Source: Ochrobactrum chromiisoli (lineage in GTDB: Bacteria; Pseudomonadota; Alphaproteobacteria; Rhizobiales; Rhizobiaceae). Taken from it: a stretch of DNA of 64,000 nt. Where the stretch lies: positions 1 to 64,000 of the forward strand of contig NZ_JAPHAV010000014.1 in NCBI RefSeq assembly GCF_026241335.1, given 5' to 3'. Numbering within the stretch: position 1 is the stretch's first letter; each line of letters starts with the position of its first letter. Below are positions 25,784-34,711 of the stretch, piece by piece. The translations under genes were made by a program, and so were the position numbers. The notes under the pieces are model-generated. The model did not search any database and had not been told where the DNA came from. It saw nothing but the letters and a program-made list of their open reading frames with translations.

Positions 25784-25814
25784 GCCCGGAGTGAACAATA
25801 CTCCGGGCTTTTTT
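25784..25814. terminator. Rho-independent terminator of the rightward operon
   Basis: GCCCGGAGT and ACTCCGGGC form a 9-bp stem over 7 bases, followed by six T. It overlaps the stop of the convergent flippase gene. Confidence 0.85.
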
Positions 25815-27078
25815 ACACCCGCTTTGCGGGCAATCGCATACTCGTATAGGTGAAAACCAGCGAGAGGACATAGATACCCGCAAAGACAAAGTTAAGCCCG
25901 GCAATCCAGTCATTGTTATCGCCATAATGAAGCAGCAGCAGCCAGACAAACAGCGCTTTGGCCGCCGTCATCAGCACCATGCTCAATGTGCGCAAACCAG
26001 TCTGGCCACGTGCATAGAGAATTTCTGTCTGATATTCGATCAAATTGCGGAAGCCCGGCACCAACAGCACCAGCGGCAAAAGTCCAACAATCGGCGCAAC
26101 GCTTGCACCAAGCGCTGTCGGAAAAAATTGCAGAAAGATCACCATGGCGCCAAGACCTGCAACCGAAACCACAAAGACCGCAAATTCCAGCCCTATCTTG
26201 ATGCGCAGTGAAGCCAGCATATCCGGGCTCCGCATGAGCTTTTGCACCAGCATCATATTAAATGAGCGGATCGGCAGTGCTGTAAGGTCAACCAGACGCA
26301 TGATAATCGCATAGACACCGGCCGTCGTTGGACCGCCGATGCTCAGAACCAGCAGCTTATCGAGTTCGCTCTGGATGTAAAACAGCAGTTCCGCCCCCAT
26401 CACGGCAATTGAATCGGAAACACGCCGTATATATAGCCGTGGCTCGAAACGCAGTTTCACCCTTGGGTAAAAGCGCAATGCAAAGATCAAGCCGACAGCA
26501 TTTGCCCCTGCATACCACCACGCCCAATGCACAACATCATGCTTGGTGGCGAAGAACATGAACAAAACAGCGGCAATAGCACGCATGGTTGTACCAAAAA
26601 TCACCAGAAGCGCTGAAATACCAAAGCGCCGCAAACCGTTATTGACGATGATGATCATTTCAATCGAACGCCACAACAGCGCCTCGGCGACCACCACAAC
26701 GGCAAAAGGCAGGAATGATATATCCCGGCCAAAGAAGATGAAATAAACGAGCCAGGAACAGAGCGCGAAAAGCGGCAAAGAAAGCACAAGCGCTGCAAGA
26801 TAACCTGCGGTATAGGTTCCAAGCAGCAGCGGTTTGACCGTCGAGATACGATAAAGCGGAGAGCTAAAACCAAGCGAAACAAGGCGTGAAAGAACCACAC
26901 CCGTGCCGGATGCCGTGGCAAAAATGCCAAAATCTCCGGTGGGCAGTGTATTTGCCAGCGCTACAAAATAGAGCAGTGAAACGACCAGACGTCCGGCAGA
27001 GCCGGAAAAAAGCGAGAAATAATCCCGCACCATTGCACTGCGGCTACCCAATAATTTCTGGAGTGCTTTCGCGATCAC
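25813..27078 (-). CDS. Polysaccharide flippase (Wzx-like), first copy
   Basis: Membrane protein of 421 residues with about twelve segments, MATE/PST type, which would flip undecaprenyl-linked repeat units to the periplasm. The first segments read SLFSGSAGRLVVSLLYFVAL and SRLVSLGFSSPLYR follows. The start is GTG at 27078 preceded by GAGG; an in-frame ATG lies 15 codons inside. It is divergent from the Wzz-type gene, which fits a Wzx/Wzy assembly route. Confidence 0.8.
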   Translation of the reverse strand: MIAKALQKLLGSRSAMVRDYFSLFSGSAGRLVVSLLYFVALANTLPTGDFGIFATASGTGVVLSRLVSLGFSSPLYRISTVKPLLLGTYTAGYLAALVLSLPLFALCSWLVYFIFFGRDISFLPFAVVVVAEALLWRSIEMIIIVNNGLRRFGISALLVIFGTTMRAIAAVLFMFFATKHDVVHWAWWYAGANAVGLIFALRFYPRVKLRFEPRLYIRRVSDSIAVMGAELLFYIQSELDKLLVLSIGGPTTAGVYAIIMRLVDLTALPIRSFNMMLVQKLMRSPDMLASLRIKIGLEFAVFVVSVAGLGAMVIFLQFFPTALGASVAPIVGLLPLVLLVPGFRNLIEYQTEILYARGQTGLRTLSMVLMTAAKALFVWLLLLHYGDNNDWIAGLNFVFAGIYVLSLVFTYTSMRLPAKRV

Positions 27079-27271
27079 TCAAGGCCTCGTGCTTTATCTT
27101 GTGTCACGCTTTAAAGCCGTCTCACCGGCCATGAGATCGAACTTAGCAAAAAAGACTTAATTAAAACCCACTACGCCTTATCATTGATCCGTGCGTTAAC
27201 CATTTCTTCTCCATAAAAAAACTATAATCAGCAGAAGACTAAGTCATTTCGGGGTACGGACATCTTTGACG

Positions 27272-29029
27272 ATGAGCGGTGAGGACAAACGCAATAAGGG
27301 AAGAGAAGAGAAACCTCTTCTTGCATTTTCTGACGCGCCTGAGGCAAGCCGCGAAGAATCCGACACGTCCAAACGTGAAAAGCAAACGATTACCCCGCCT
27401 TGGACGCCGCCTGCAACGCCTGAAGAACGCGCTGAACTGTTCCGCAACCAGCAGGAAAAGAAAGCAACGGAAGAACAAGAGGTTTCCGAGCTGCGCGCCC
27501 GCATGGCCTCTATCAAAGCCGAGCTTGAACGCAAGATTGCTGAGCGCGAAAATGGCCTGAAAGATCAGGCTGTTGAAAAAGCCAAACCGGAGCCGAATCC
27601 TATCGCGACAATCGCAACACAAGCCATCCAACATGAAGTGCGGGATACGGAATGGAAGCCACTGGTTGATCCGCGTGTCGCAATTGAAATCGTCAAAGGG
27701 TCTCGTCGATTGCTTCTGGCAACGACCCTGCTCGGTGGCCTTGTAGCGACGCTTTATGCACTGACAATTCCGCAGATGTTCGTGGCCACGACCGATCTTC
27801 TGGTCGATCCGCGCAATGTGCGCTCCGTCGGCACTGAGTTAACACCCGGCCAGCTGCCAACGGATGCCTCTTTGGCTATTGCAGAAAGCCAAGCACGGCT
27901 GCTTGATTCAAGCAGTGTATTGCTCAAAGTCATTGACCAAGCCAATCTGACGAAAGACCCCGAATTTAACGGAACCTTTGTCCCCACCGGCGTTGCAGGC
28001 TTTTTTGCGCAGCTTAAAAGTGTGATCAGCCCCCAGACCCAAAGTGACGGTCAGGCTCTTGAAACGCGTGTTCTCTATAACCTTTATGACAGCGTAACCA
28101 TCGGTCGCGACCCCAAGACCTTTATCTATTCTGTCTCAGTCAAAACCCGCAGTTCGGAAAAGTCGGCTGAAATCGCCAATCTTATCGGATCCGTTTTCCA
28201 GAAAGAACTTGATTCACTGCAGTCGGATGTGGCGCGCCGCAATGCGGACGAGCTTTCCAAGCGCCTTGCCGATATGCGCAGCAGCGTCGAAACGGCAGAA
28301 AAAGCGGCAGCAGATTTTCGTGCCTCGCGTGATCTTGTTGATGTCGATGGCAAACTGATCAGCGACAACGATCTGACACGTCTTAACGATCAGCTGACAA
28401 ACCAGCGCGCTGAAAGCATGCGGCTTCAAGCGCGGATTCAAGTGCTCAACGATGCCAATACAGGCAGCGTCATTTCCGGCACCTTGCCGGAAGATTTACG
28501 TTCCAACACATTGACGGCACTACGCGCGCAATATGCGCTTGCGAGCCAGAACGCCAATGGTGCGTCCACCCAGCTTGGTCCGCGTCATCCGCAATTCATT
28601 CAGCTTCAGTCGCAAAAGCAGACTGTACTCAATGATATTGATGCCGAATTGCGTCGCATTCGTGCTTCATTGCAGGTCGAAGTCGCGCGGTCGCTGCAAC
28701 AGGAAAAAGACCTGAACGCACGTCTTGCGCAGCTCAAGTCTCAACAGGCCAACAGCAACAATGATCGCGTGAAACTGCGCGAGCTGGAGCGTGAAGCAAC
28801 AACTTTACGTTCGGTCTATGAAGCATTCCTTCTGCGCTCGCGCGAAACAAGCGAACAGGAAGGCATCACGACGACCAATGTTCGCGTGATTTCTGAAGCA
28901 CGTCCGCCGCTCGACCCGGCAGGATCGTCGCGCAAGCTGATCGTCATTGCCGGACTGATTGCAGGCTTTATGCTCGGCCTGGCGATAACAGCCGTCCGCA
29001 ATTTCGGACGGCTGGTGCGTCTATCCTAA
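27272..29029 (+). CDS. Wzz/GumC-type chain-length co-polymerase
   Basis: Polysaccharide co-polymerase of 585 residues. Two membrane segments (about 145-163 and the C-terminal LIVIAGLIAGFMLGLAI) flank a large periplasmic domain with long coiled coils (about 310-480) and the GNVR-like region REATTLRSVYEAFLLRSRE. It lacks a cytoplasmic tyrosine-kinase domain. The cytoplasmic N-terminus of about 140 residues is unusually long, charged and partly coiled coil (about 64-102). An in-frame TTG at 27266 is an alternative start. It likely sets chain length for the nearby polymerase. Confidence 0.85.
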   Translation: MSGEDKRNKGREEKPLLAFSDAPEASREESDTSKREKQTITPPWTPPATPEERAELFRNQQEKKATEEQEVSELRARMASIKAELERKIAERENGLKDQAVEKAKPEPNPIATIATQAIQHEVRDTEWKPLVDPRVAIEIVKGSRRLLLATTLLGGLVATLYALTIPQMFVATTDLLVDPRNVRSVGTELTPGQLPTDASLAIAESQARLLDSSSVLLKVIDQANLTKDPEFNGTFVPTGVAGFFAQLKSVISPQTQSDGQALETRVLYNLYDSVTIGRDPKTFIYSVSVKTRSSEKSAEIANLIGSVFQKELDSLQSDVARRNADELSKRLADMRSSVETAEKAAADFRASRDLVDVDGKLISDNDLTRLNDQLTNQRAESMRLQARIQVLNDANTGSVISGTLPEDLRSNTLTALRAQYALASQNANGASTQLGPRHPQFIQLQSQKQTVLNDIDAELRRIRASLQVEVARSLQQEKDLNARLAQLKSQQANSNNDRVKLRELEREATTLRSVYEAFLLRSRETSEQEGITTTNVRVISEARPPLDPAGSSRKLIVIAGLIAGFMLGLAITAVRNFGRLVRLS

Positions 29030-29035
29030 GAAGTT

Positions 29036-29629
29036 TCAGGAAATACGCGAAACTTTGCGGCCGCTGGCACGTAAAATTCCCTGCGCACCATCCAGATGAC
29101 CCGCTTTCAATTCAAGCGCCAGAAACCGACGCTTTTCATAGGGGCCGGGCATCGCAAGATCGCCGGTCTTTTCAGCCGTAAAGCCGAAACGCCCGTAATA
29201 TTCGGGATCACCAACCAGCAGGATGGCACCATGGCCCCGGCGCTTTGCCTGAGCAATTGCGTGCTGCATCAAGGCCGAACCGATACCGCAACCGGCAGCC
29301 AATGGGTCCACCGCAAGCGGACCGAGCAAGAGTGCGGAAACCGGAAAGCCAAATGCGTCGAGACCGGCATGAACGTTCCACAGCCGGACGGTGCCCACAA
29401 GCAGACCATCGGCAGCCATTGCCGAAAAAGCCAGACCTTCCGCTGGAAGACGCCCACGACGCAGTTTTTCCGACGACTTTCTGCGGCGGCCCTCACCCAT
29501 GGCGCGATCAAGCAACGCTTCGCGCGCAATGACATGCGCAATTGCTTCGCCCACAATGGTGAAAGCAGGTGCAAAAACCGGCAACAGGCCGGTTACAACA
29601 TTTTCCTGAATTTCAAGATTAGCATTCAT
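29036..29629 (-). CDS. GNAT-family acetyltransferase
   Basis: N-acetyltransferase of 197 residues, YhbS-like. The acetyl-CoA loop region is PLAAGCGIGSALMQHAIAQA, followed by DPEYYGRFGFTAEK. The gene follows the decarboxylase gene on the same strand by 91 bases, with a hairpin between, so it may acetylate a polyamine. That role is inference from position. It converges on the Wzz-type gene. Confidence 0.8.
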   Translation of the reverse strand: MNANLEIQENVVTGLLPVFAPAFTIVGEAIAHVIAREALLDRAMGEGRRRKSSEKLRRGRLPAEGLAFSAMAADGLLVGTVRLWNVHAGLDAFGFPVSALLLGPLAVDPLAAGCGIGSALMQHAIAQAKRRGHGAILLVGDPEYYGRFGFTAEKTGDLAMPGPYEKRRFLALELKAGHLDGAQGILRASGRKVSRIS

Positions 29630-29664
29630 GACATCTCACCCCAATACGGGCAGCAACACATCCC

Positions 29665-29688
29665 GCCCAGCGCATTGCAGCGCCGGGC
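29665..29688 (-). terminator. Hairpin between decarboxylase and GNAT genes
   Basis: GCCCAGCGC and GCGCCGGGC form a 9-bp stem with one mismatch over a 6-base loop. No T-run follows, so partial termination or RNA processing is possible. Confidence 0.4.
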
Positions 29689-29720
29689 AGATGAAGAGAA
29701 CCTTCCAGTTGCCTGAAAGA

Positions 29721-30854
29721 TTAGATGACGTAGGATCGGAGCGGTTCGAAGCCGTTGAATGCCACCGACGAATAGGTGGTGGTATAAGCACCTGTGCCTT
29801 CGATGAGAATTTCATCACCGATGGTCAGCGACACTGGCAACGGATATGGCGTCTTTTCATACATGACATCCGCGCTGTCGCAGGTTGGGCCAGCCAGTAC
29901 ACAAGGCTCGGTTTCACCGCCATCGCGTGGGGTCACAATCTGATAGCGGATCGCCTCGTCCATGGTTTCGGCCAGACCGCCGAACTTGCCGATGTCGAGA
30001 TAAACCCAACGCACATTGTCATTGTCCGACTTGCGCGAAACCAGAACCACTTCTGTCTTGATCACGCCTGCATTGCCAACCATGCCGCGGCCCGGTTCAA
30101 TGATGGTTTCTGGAATGCGGTTGCCGAAATGCTTTGAAAGCGCATCGAAGATCGCCATGCCGTAGGCCTGAGCGGTCGGCACGTCCTTGAGGTAACGGGT
30201 TGGGAAACCGCCACCCATATTCACCATGCGCAGCACAATGCCTTCGTCAGCCAGCGTGCGGAACACCGATGCAGCATCGCCAAGCGCGCGATCCCATGCA
30301 CTCAGATCCGTCTGCTGCGAGCCGACATGGAACGATACACCATAGGAGTCGAGACCGAGCGACTTTGCATGACGCAGCACGTCGATAGCCATGGCAGGCA
30401 CGCAACCGAACTTGCGTGACAGCGGCCATTCAGCGCCTTCACCATCCGTAAGCACGCGGCAGAACACGCGACTGCCGGGAGCAGCACGTGCAACCTTTTC
30501 GACTTCTTCTACGCAATCAACGGCAAAGAGGCGGATGCCCAGTTCGAAAGCGCGCGCAACATCGCGCTCCTTCTTGATGGTGTTGCCATAAGAGATGCGG
30601 TTTGGGGTGCTGCCTGCTTCCAGTGCCATTTCGATTTCGGCAATCGATGCCGTATCGAAGCACGAGCCAAGCGATGCAAGAAGACTCAGCACTTCCGGCG
30701 CAGGATTTGCCTTCACAGCATAGAAAATGCGCGAGTAAGGCAATGCCTTTTCAAAATTCTGATAGTTTTCGCGCACGACGTCGGTGTCAACGACGAGGCA
30801 AGGGCCATCCGGGCGGCGGGTGTTGAGGAAGTCGATAATACGCTGTGTAGCCAT
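29721..30854 (-). CDS. Ornithine/lysine decarboxylase (PLP fold III)
   Basis: Pyridoxal-phosphate enzyme of 377 residues that would form putrescine (or cadaverine). The PLP lysine is Lys48 in FYAVKANP. Other motifs are SYGNTIKK, NMGGGFPTRY, the phosphate-binding EPGRGMVG, and GPTCDSADV with the catalytic cysteine and aspartate. The ATG at 30854 follows GGGAGAACG. The long structured leader upstream resembles the speF regulatory element of alphaproteobacterial decarboxylase genes. Substrate preference cannot be settled from sequence alone. Confidence 0.93.
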   Translation of the reverse strand: MATQRIIDFLNTRRPDGPCLVVDTDVVRENYQNFEKALPYSRIFYAVKANPAPEVLSLLASLGSCFDTASIAEIEMALEAGSTPNRISYGNTIKKERDVARAFELGIRLFAVDCVEEVEKVARAAPGSRVFCRVLTDGEGAEWPLSRKFGCVPAMAIDVLRHAKSLGLDSYGVSFHVGSQQTDLSAWDRALGDAASVFRTLADEGIVLRMVNMGGGFPTRYLKDVPTAQAYGMAIFDALSKHFGNRIPETIIEPGRGMVGNAGVIKTEVVLVSRKSDNDNVRWVYLDIGKFGGLAETMDEAIRYQIVTPRDGGETEPCVLAGPTCDSADVMYEKTPYPLPVSLTIGDEILIEGTGAYTTTYSSVAFNGFEPLRSYVI

Positions 30855-31744
30855 GGTCGTTCTCCCGCACGGCTTATTCTGATGCCGCATTCTAAGGGAC
30901 AAAGTATGCATAAGCGCATTCGCGGTGAGGCCAGCCTTTGGAGATGCTGAGGTCACGCGAAAACTCATGCGGCGGTGGAACAACGCTAAACCCGCGTTAC
31001 TCCGCTTTGTCTGCCTTGGATTGGAATTGGAGAACCGCATCCGCACTTCTGGCAATGAAGGTGTGCCTCTTCAGTAATTCCGGCTTTTGGACAGCCGAAA
31101 GACACTAGAAAGGCCCGCACCGTCGTTGCTTCAAGATGTCCTCGATCTGGCGGTTGGCCTACAGATCGACTGGAGCGGTTAGGTCCAGGTACCGTACCGA
31201 ATTCCTCACCATTCGAGGATCGGCGGACACCCACAGGCACGTGCGACTTTGGGCAAGGGCGATATAATCGCAATGATGTGTCCATTCAATGACAAATCTT
31301 TGTCGCGGCAAAATTATTTTTGCGGCGGGTAATCCACCCGCTGCGCTTGCCATTGTTCAATAATAGTGAAACATTCTACCGCAAAGCTTAAGCTTTAATT
31401 GACTATATCCCCGGATTCTCGTCGCTGGTTGTGAACAATGACGCCTTTCGATCCGCTTAACGCGATCATCGCAAAGCCCGAAAAGCCCCTGCCCCCAGCG
31501 GAAGGCGGACGGCCTAAAGGTGAGCGTGTGGCTGTAAAAAGCATTTCTGACGTGGCCGGAATGCCAAATGGGCGCAGAAATCGGCAAATTTTGACCGAAT
31601 CAGTTGCCCGCCAAAGCAGCGACAGCACGCGTTTCACACAACAATTGGAAACAATCATTGGCGACAATGCGGCGCGCACCTTGCCAACCGTACCGGATGC
31701 TGATTGCACTCTATCGACACATTCTTGAAAAACAGGACCAGGCC
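30855..31744. other. Gene-free interval between decarboxylase and LysR genes
   Basis: About 890 bases without a convincing gene. The half near the decarboxylase is the structured leader (30860-31290). The rest contains a perfect 14-base palindrome AAAGCTTAAGCTTT at 31383-31396. Short open frames here have no recognisable family and overlap the hairpins. Confidence 0.5.
30860..31290 (-). ncRNA. Structured leader of the decarboxylase gene, speF-motif candidate
   Basis: The transcript upstream of the decarboxylase would form several hairpins. On the plus strand these are: GGACAC (31225-31230) with GTGTCC (31278-31283), enclosing the dyad GCGAT-ATA-ATCGC (31259-31271); TCGATCTG (31142-31149) with CAGATCGA (31162-31169); CGGCT/AGCCG (31081-31097); and TGAAG/CTTCA (31056-31073). 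The speF motif is a known cis-regulatory RNA upstream of ornithine decarboxylase genes in this class. Location and structure fit, but I cannot run a covariance search. Boundaries are approximate. Confidence 0.55.
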
Positions 31745-32647
31745 ATGGATACCCTTACACGTATGCGCGCATTCATCGACGTGGTCGAAGCAGAGGGCTT
31801 TTCGGCTGCTGCGCGAAAGATCGGACGATCCAAGGCGCTGCTTTCCAAATATGTGCGTGAGCTGGAAGACGAGCTCGGCGCACGACTTTTAAACCGCACA
31901 ACACGCCAGTTCTCGCTGACAGAGGCAGGCCATACCTATTACCATCGTGCGGTTGAGATCATTCGCGAGATTGATGCGTTGCAGGATGCTGTCAGCGAAA
32001 CAAGCTCGGATGCGCGCGGTCGCATCAAGCTTTCAGCGCCGCGCACCTTTGCCGATGCGGTGATCGGGCAATCGCTGATCGATTTCTGTCTGGCCCATCC
32101 GGAAATCGTGCTCGACGTGCGGCTGGATGATCGTTTCGTTGATATGGTGGAAGAAGGTTTTGACCTCGCAATCCGCATTACGCGCCTGCAAGACTCTTCT
32201 CTCATCGCCAAAAGGCTTTCGCCTTTCCATTCCGTGCTTTGTGGTGCACCGTCCCTGATCGAACGCGTTGGTAAGCCGGAACGCCCGGAAGACCTGGCTG
32301 ACAAGCCTTGTATCATTGATACCAATGCGCGCTCACGCAACAACTGGCATTTCCGCAATACTGACGGCTCAATGATGACGGTAACGGTCAATGGCCCGAT
32401 TGAAATCAACAGCCCGGTTGCAACCAAAACTGCCGCACTTGCAGGACTTGGTTTTTGCTCGCTTCCGGCCTTTATTGCAGAAGAAGAAATCGAGCGGGGT
32501 CGCCTCATTCCTTGTCTTGAGGAGTTTATCGTCAAGGACGGCGGTATTTATGCCGTCTATCCGCATCGCCGCTACCTCCCGGCCAAAATCCGCGCGCTTG
32601 TGGACTTCCTGACCCAATGGTTCAAGGATCGTGAAGCGCGTGCATAG
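31745..32647 (+). CDS. LysR-family transcriptional regulator
   Basis: Regulator of 300 residues. The N-terminal helix-turn-helix is RMRAFIDVVEAEGFSAAARK then SKALLSKYVRELEDELGARL; the rest is a periplasmic-binding-protein-like effector domain (about 90-295). The ATG at 31745 starts the family N-terminus; upstream in-frame sequence is not supported. It is divergent from the decarboxylase, 890 bases away, so a link is possible but unproved. Confidence 0.88.
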   Translation: MDTLTRMRAFIDVVEAEGFSAAARKIGRSKALLSKYVRELEDELGARLLNRTTRQFSLTEAGHTYYHRAVEIIREIDALQDAVSETSSDARGRIKLSAPRTFADAVIGQSLIDFCLAHPEIVLDVRLDDRFVDMVEEGFDLAIRITRLQDSSLIAKRLSPFHSVLCGAPSLIERVGKPERPEDLADKPCIIDTNARSRNNWHFRNTDGSMMTVTVNGPIEINSPVATKTAALAGLGFCSLPAFIAEEEIERGRLIPCLEEFIVKDGGIYAVYPHRRYLPAKIRALVDFLTQWFKDREARA

Positions 32648-32719
32648 AAAAGGCTGCCCTCGTCCCACTTTTGCCGCCTTCACGACTATGCGTTAGAGAC
32701 GAATTCACGGAACCCCTAT

Positions 32720-33400
32720 ATGCACGATTTGCGCTCATGGCTGAAACGCCCGATTGTCCTTGCCGTAACACTGACCACAGTGTTGACGCCCATGGCTGCG
32801 AAAGCGCATCCGCATGTTTTTGCCGATGCAAGGCTGGAGCTGACGATTGCGCCGGACGGCACGGTGGAAAAGCTCGCGCATATCTGGCGTTTCGATGATG
32901 TGTTTTCATCAACTGTTTTGATGGAGTTTGACAAGAACGGTGATTTGCAGCTTGACAGAAATGAGCTGATTGACCTTGGTCATGTGATCAACGGCTCTAT
33001 CGCCGAATACAAATATTTTCAGACTGTGCTTGCGGACGGAAAAGATGTCAAAATGGCGCGCCCCACCGACTTGGCCGCAGACTTCTCCGACAATCACCTG
33101 CTGATCGTTTTTACCAGCAAACCAGAAAAGCCACTGAAGCTTGAACCCGGACACACGGTCAGCTTCGGTGTGTATGATCCGACCTTTTATACGGCCATCG
33201 ACTATGTGAGTGACAAGGAACTTGTCGTCAAAGGTCTGCCTGCGGGCTGCAAATCCAAGGTGGTGCGCCCTGACCCCGATGAAGCCCTTGCGCAAAATCA
33301 GGGCACCCTGACAGACGCCTTTTTCAATGATCCGGCTGGCACAGATATGTCAAAGATTTTCGCCACCCGCCTTGAGATACACTGCGAGAAAAAGGGATAA
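32720..33400 (+). CDS. DUF1007 family exported protein, metal-transport partner
   Basis: Protein of 226 residues with a signal peptide (about 1-29, ending AAKA|HPHVF). The mature N-terminus HPHVFADARLEL is the DUF1007 signature and could bind a metal ion. It contains an EF-hand-like DKNGDLQLDRNEL segment. The gene lies 8 bases before a NicO-type transporter gene, an arrangement common in bacteria, which suggests a periplasmic partner for nickel/cobalt or zinc handling. Confidence 0.8.
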   Translation: MHDLRSWLKRPIVLAVTLTTVLTPMAAKAHPHVFADARLELTIAPDGTVEKLAHIWRFDDVFSSTVLMEFDKNGDLQLDRNELIDLGHVINGSIAEYKYFQTVLADGKDVKMARPTDLAADFSDNHLLIVFTSKPEKPLKLEPGHTVSFGVYDPTFYTAIDYVSDKELVVKGLPAGCKSKVVRPDPDEALAQNQGTLTDAFFNDPAGTDMSKIFATRLEIHCEKKG

Positions 33401-33408
33401 GCAGCCTT

Positions 33409-34509
33409 ATGAAGAATTCGGTCCGTTTCATTCTCACAGCCTGCCTTATGATGATCGCCGCCAACGCTCTGGCACAATCATCATTGGGCATCGGTGCCAA
33501 TGAAGTCGCCATGAAACCGACCGGACCTTTTGCGCATATCATTTTATGGATGAATGAACAGCAGCGCAGCTTCTATCTCGCGATGACAACCGCGCTCAAA
33601 GCCATGCGTGAAGACCCATGGCAGGCATCGGTGCTGATCGGCCTTTCCTTCATTTATGGTATTTTCCATGCCGCCGGCCCCGGCCACGGCAAGGCGGTGA
33701 TTTCATCTTACATGATCGCCAATGAAACGGCGCTGCGGCGCGGTATCATGCTGTCTTTCGTCTCGTCGATGTTACAGGCCATCGTTGCGATTATTGTGGT
33801 GGGACTTGCATGGCTTTTGCTGCGCGGCACCGGAATTTCGATGAACCAGACGGCGCGCTATATGGAAATAGCGAGCTTTGCACTGGTGCTGTTCTTTGGC
33901 CTCTGGCTTCTGATCCGCAAGCTGCCGCTTCTGTTTCGGAAACGCGACAGCGCCGAACCATCTCCGACAAGCACTCTTTTTGCGGCATCGCCTCAGACTG
34001 CAATAGCCAGTGGTCCTGCATGGCAGGGCAGCGTTTCGCAAAGCACACGCGCAGCAGCCACAAGCAGCACCGTCAAGCTGAACTACAAACCCGCCAATGC
34101 CACGGCGGATCACGTCTTTATCGGCGAAGGCGATATCTGCGCAGACTGCGGCAGTGCCCATATTGCCGATCCATCAGCCCTAGAAGGCGAATTTAACTGG
34201 AAAACGGCATGGTCCGCCATTCTGTCCGTCGGTCTGCGCCCCTGCTCGGGTGCACTGATCGTGCTCACATTCTCGCTTTTGAATGGCATTTTGCTTGGTG
34301 GCTTGCTCTCAACCTTCGCAATGGCCTTTGGCACATTTATAACGGTTGCAGCACTCGCAACCCTTGCCGTCACCGCCAAAAATACAGCCCTGCGCATTGC
34401 GGGACACAATGCGGCTTCCGGCAGGCTGAAAGCTGGAATTGAAGTTGCGGCAGCACTGTTTATCGCCTTGACCGGCGCATTGCTGCTTAGTGCTGCTTTG
34501 AGCTATTAA
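33409..34509 (+). CDS. NicO-family nickel/cobalt transporter
   Basis: Inner-membrane protein of 366 residues with an N-terminal signal-like segment and about six or seven membrane helices. The family signature FHAAGPGHGKAVISSYM is near residue 85. A long loop (about 185-260) with ICADCGSAHI may be a metal-sensing insert. RcnA-type members export Ni/Co, while other members import, so direction is not known. It is paired with the DUF1007 gene. Confidence 0.85.
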   Translation: MKNSVRFILTACLMMIAANALAQSSLGIGANEVAMKPTGPFAHIILWMNEQQRSFYLAMTTALKAMREDPWQASVLIGLSFIYGIFHAAGPGHGKAVISSYMIANETALRRGIMLSFVSSMLQAIVAIIVVGLAWLLLRGTGISMNQTARYMEIASFALVLFFGLWLLIRKLPLLFRKRDSAEPSPTSTLFAASPQTAIASGPAWQGSVSQSTRAAATSSTVKLNYKPANATADHVFIGEGDICADCGSAHIADPSALEGEFNWKTAWSAILSVGLRPCSGALIVLTFSLLNGILLGGLLSTFAMAFGTFITVAALATLAVTAKNTALRIAGHNAASGRLKAGIEVAAALFIALTGALLLSAALSY

Positions 34510-34711
34510 TTTTCTTCTGATAGCGCGCGCGCAACCAGAATATCGCGAAAAAGCTCAACACGAAGACGATCGGAAAGATGACGGCGGCAATCTGCGAACG
34601 CTCGCCAAGCATCAACATGATAGTCGGCACAAAATAAGCGAGAACGCCGAAGCCGACCAGAATGACGGCTGCGGCGATTGCCGGATTGCTCTTCTTCGGT
34701 TCAGCCACCAA
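34487..34711 (-). CDS. Small two-helix membrane protein, unknown
   Basis: Hypothetical protein of 74 residues with two predicted membrane segments (IAAAVILVGFGVLAYFV and IAAVIFPIVFVLSFFAIFWL) and a basic C-terminus. Start is TTG at 34711 or GTG at 34708; both overlap the stop of the upstream GNAT gene, after GAGGA. The 3' end overlaps the convergent NicO gene by 23 bases. I do not recognise a family. Confidence 0.55.
   Translation of the reverse strand: MVAEPKKSNPAIAAAVILVGFGVLAYFVPTIMLMLGERSQIAAVIFPIVFVLSFFAIFWLRARYQKKINSSKQH

Noticed and set aside
30986-31285. Minus-strand 99-codon frame upstream of the decarboxylase
   Set aside because: It lies in the structured leader and overlaps its hairpins; no family is visible. 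A small leader peptide cannot be fully excluded.
31438-31728. Plus-strand 96-codon frame before the LysR gene
   Set aside because: Low-complexity start, no family, no good ribosome-binding site.
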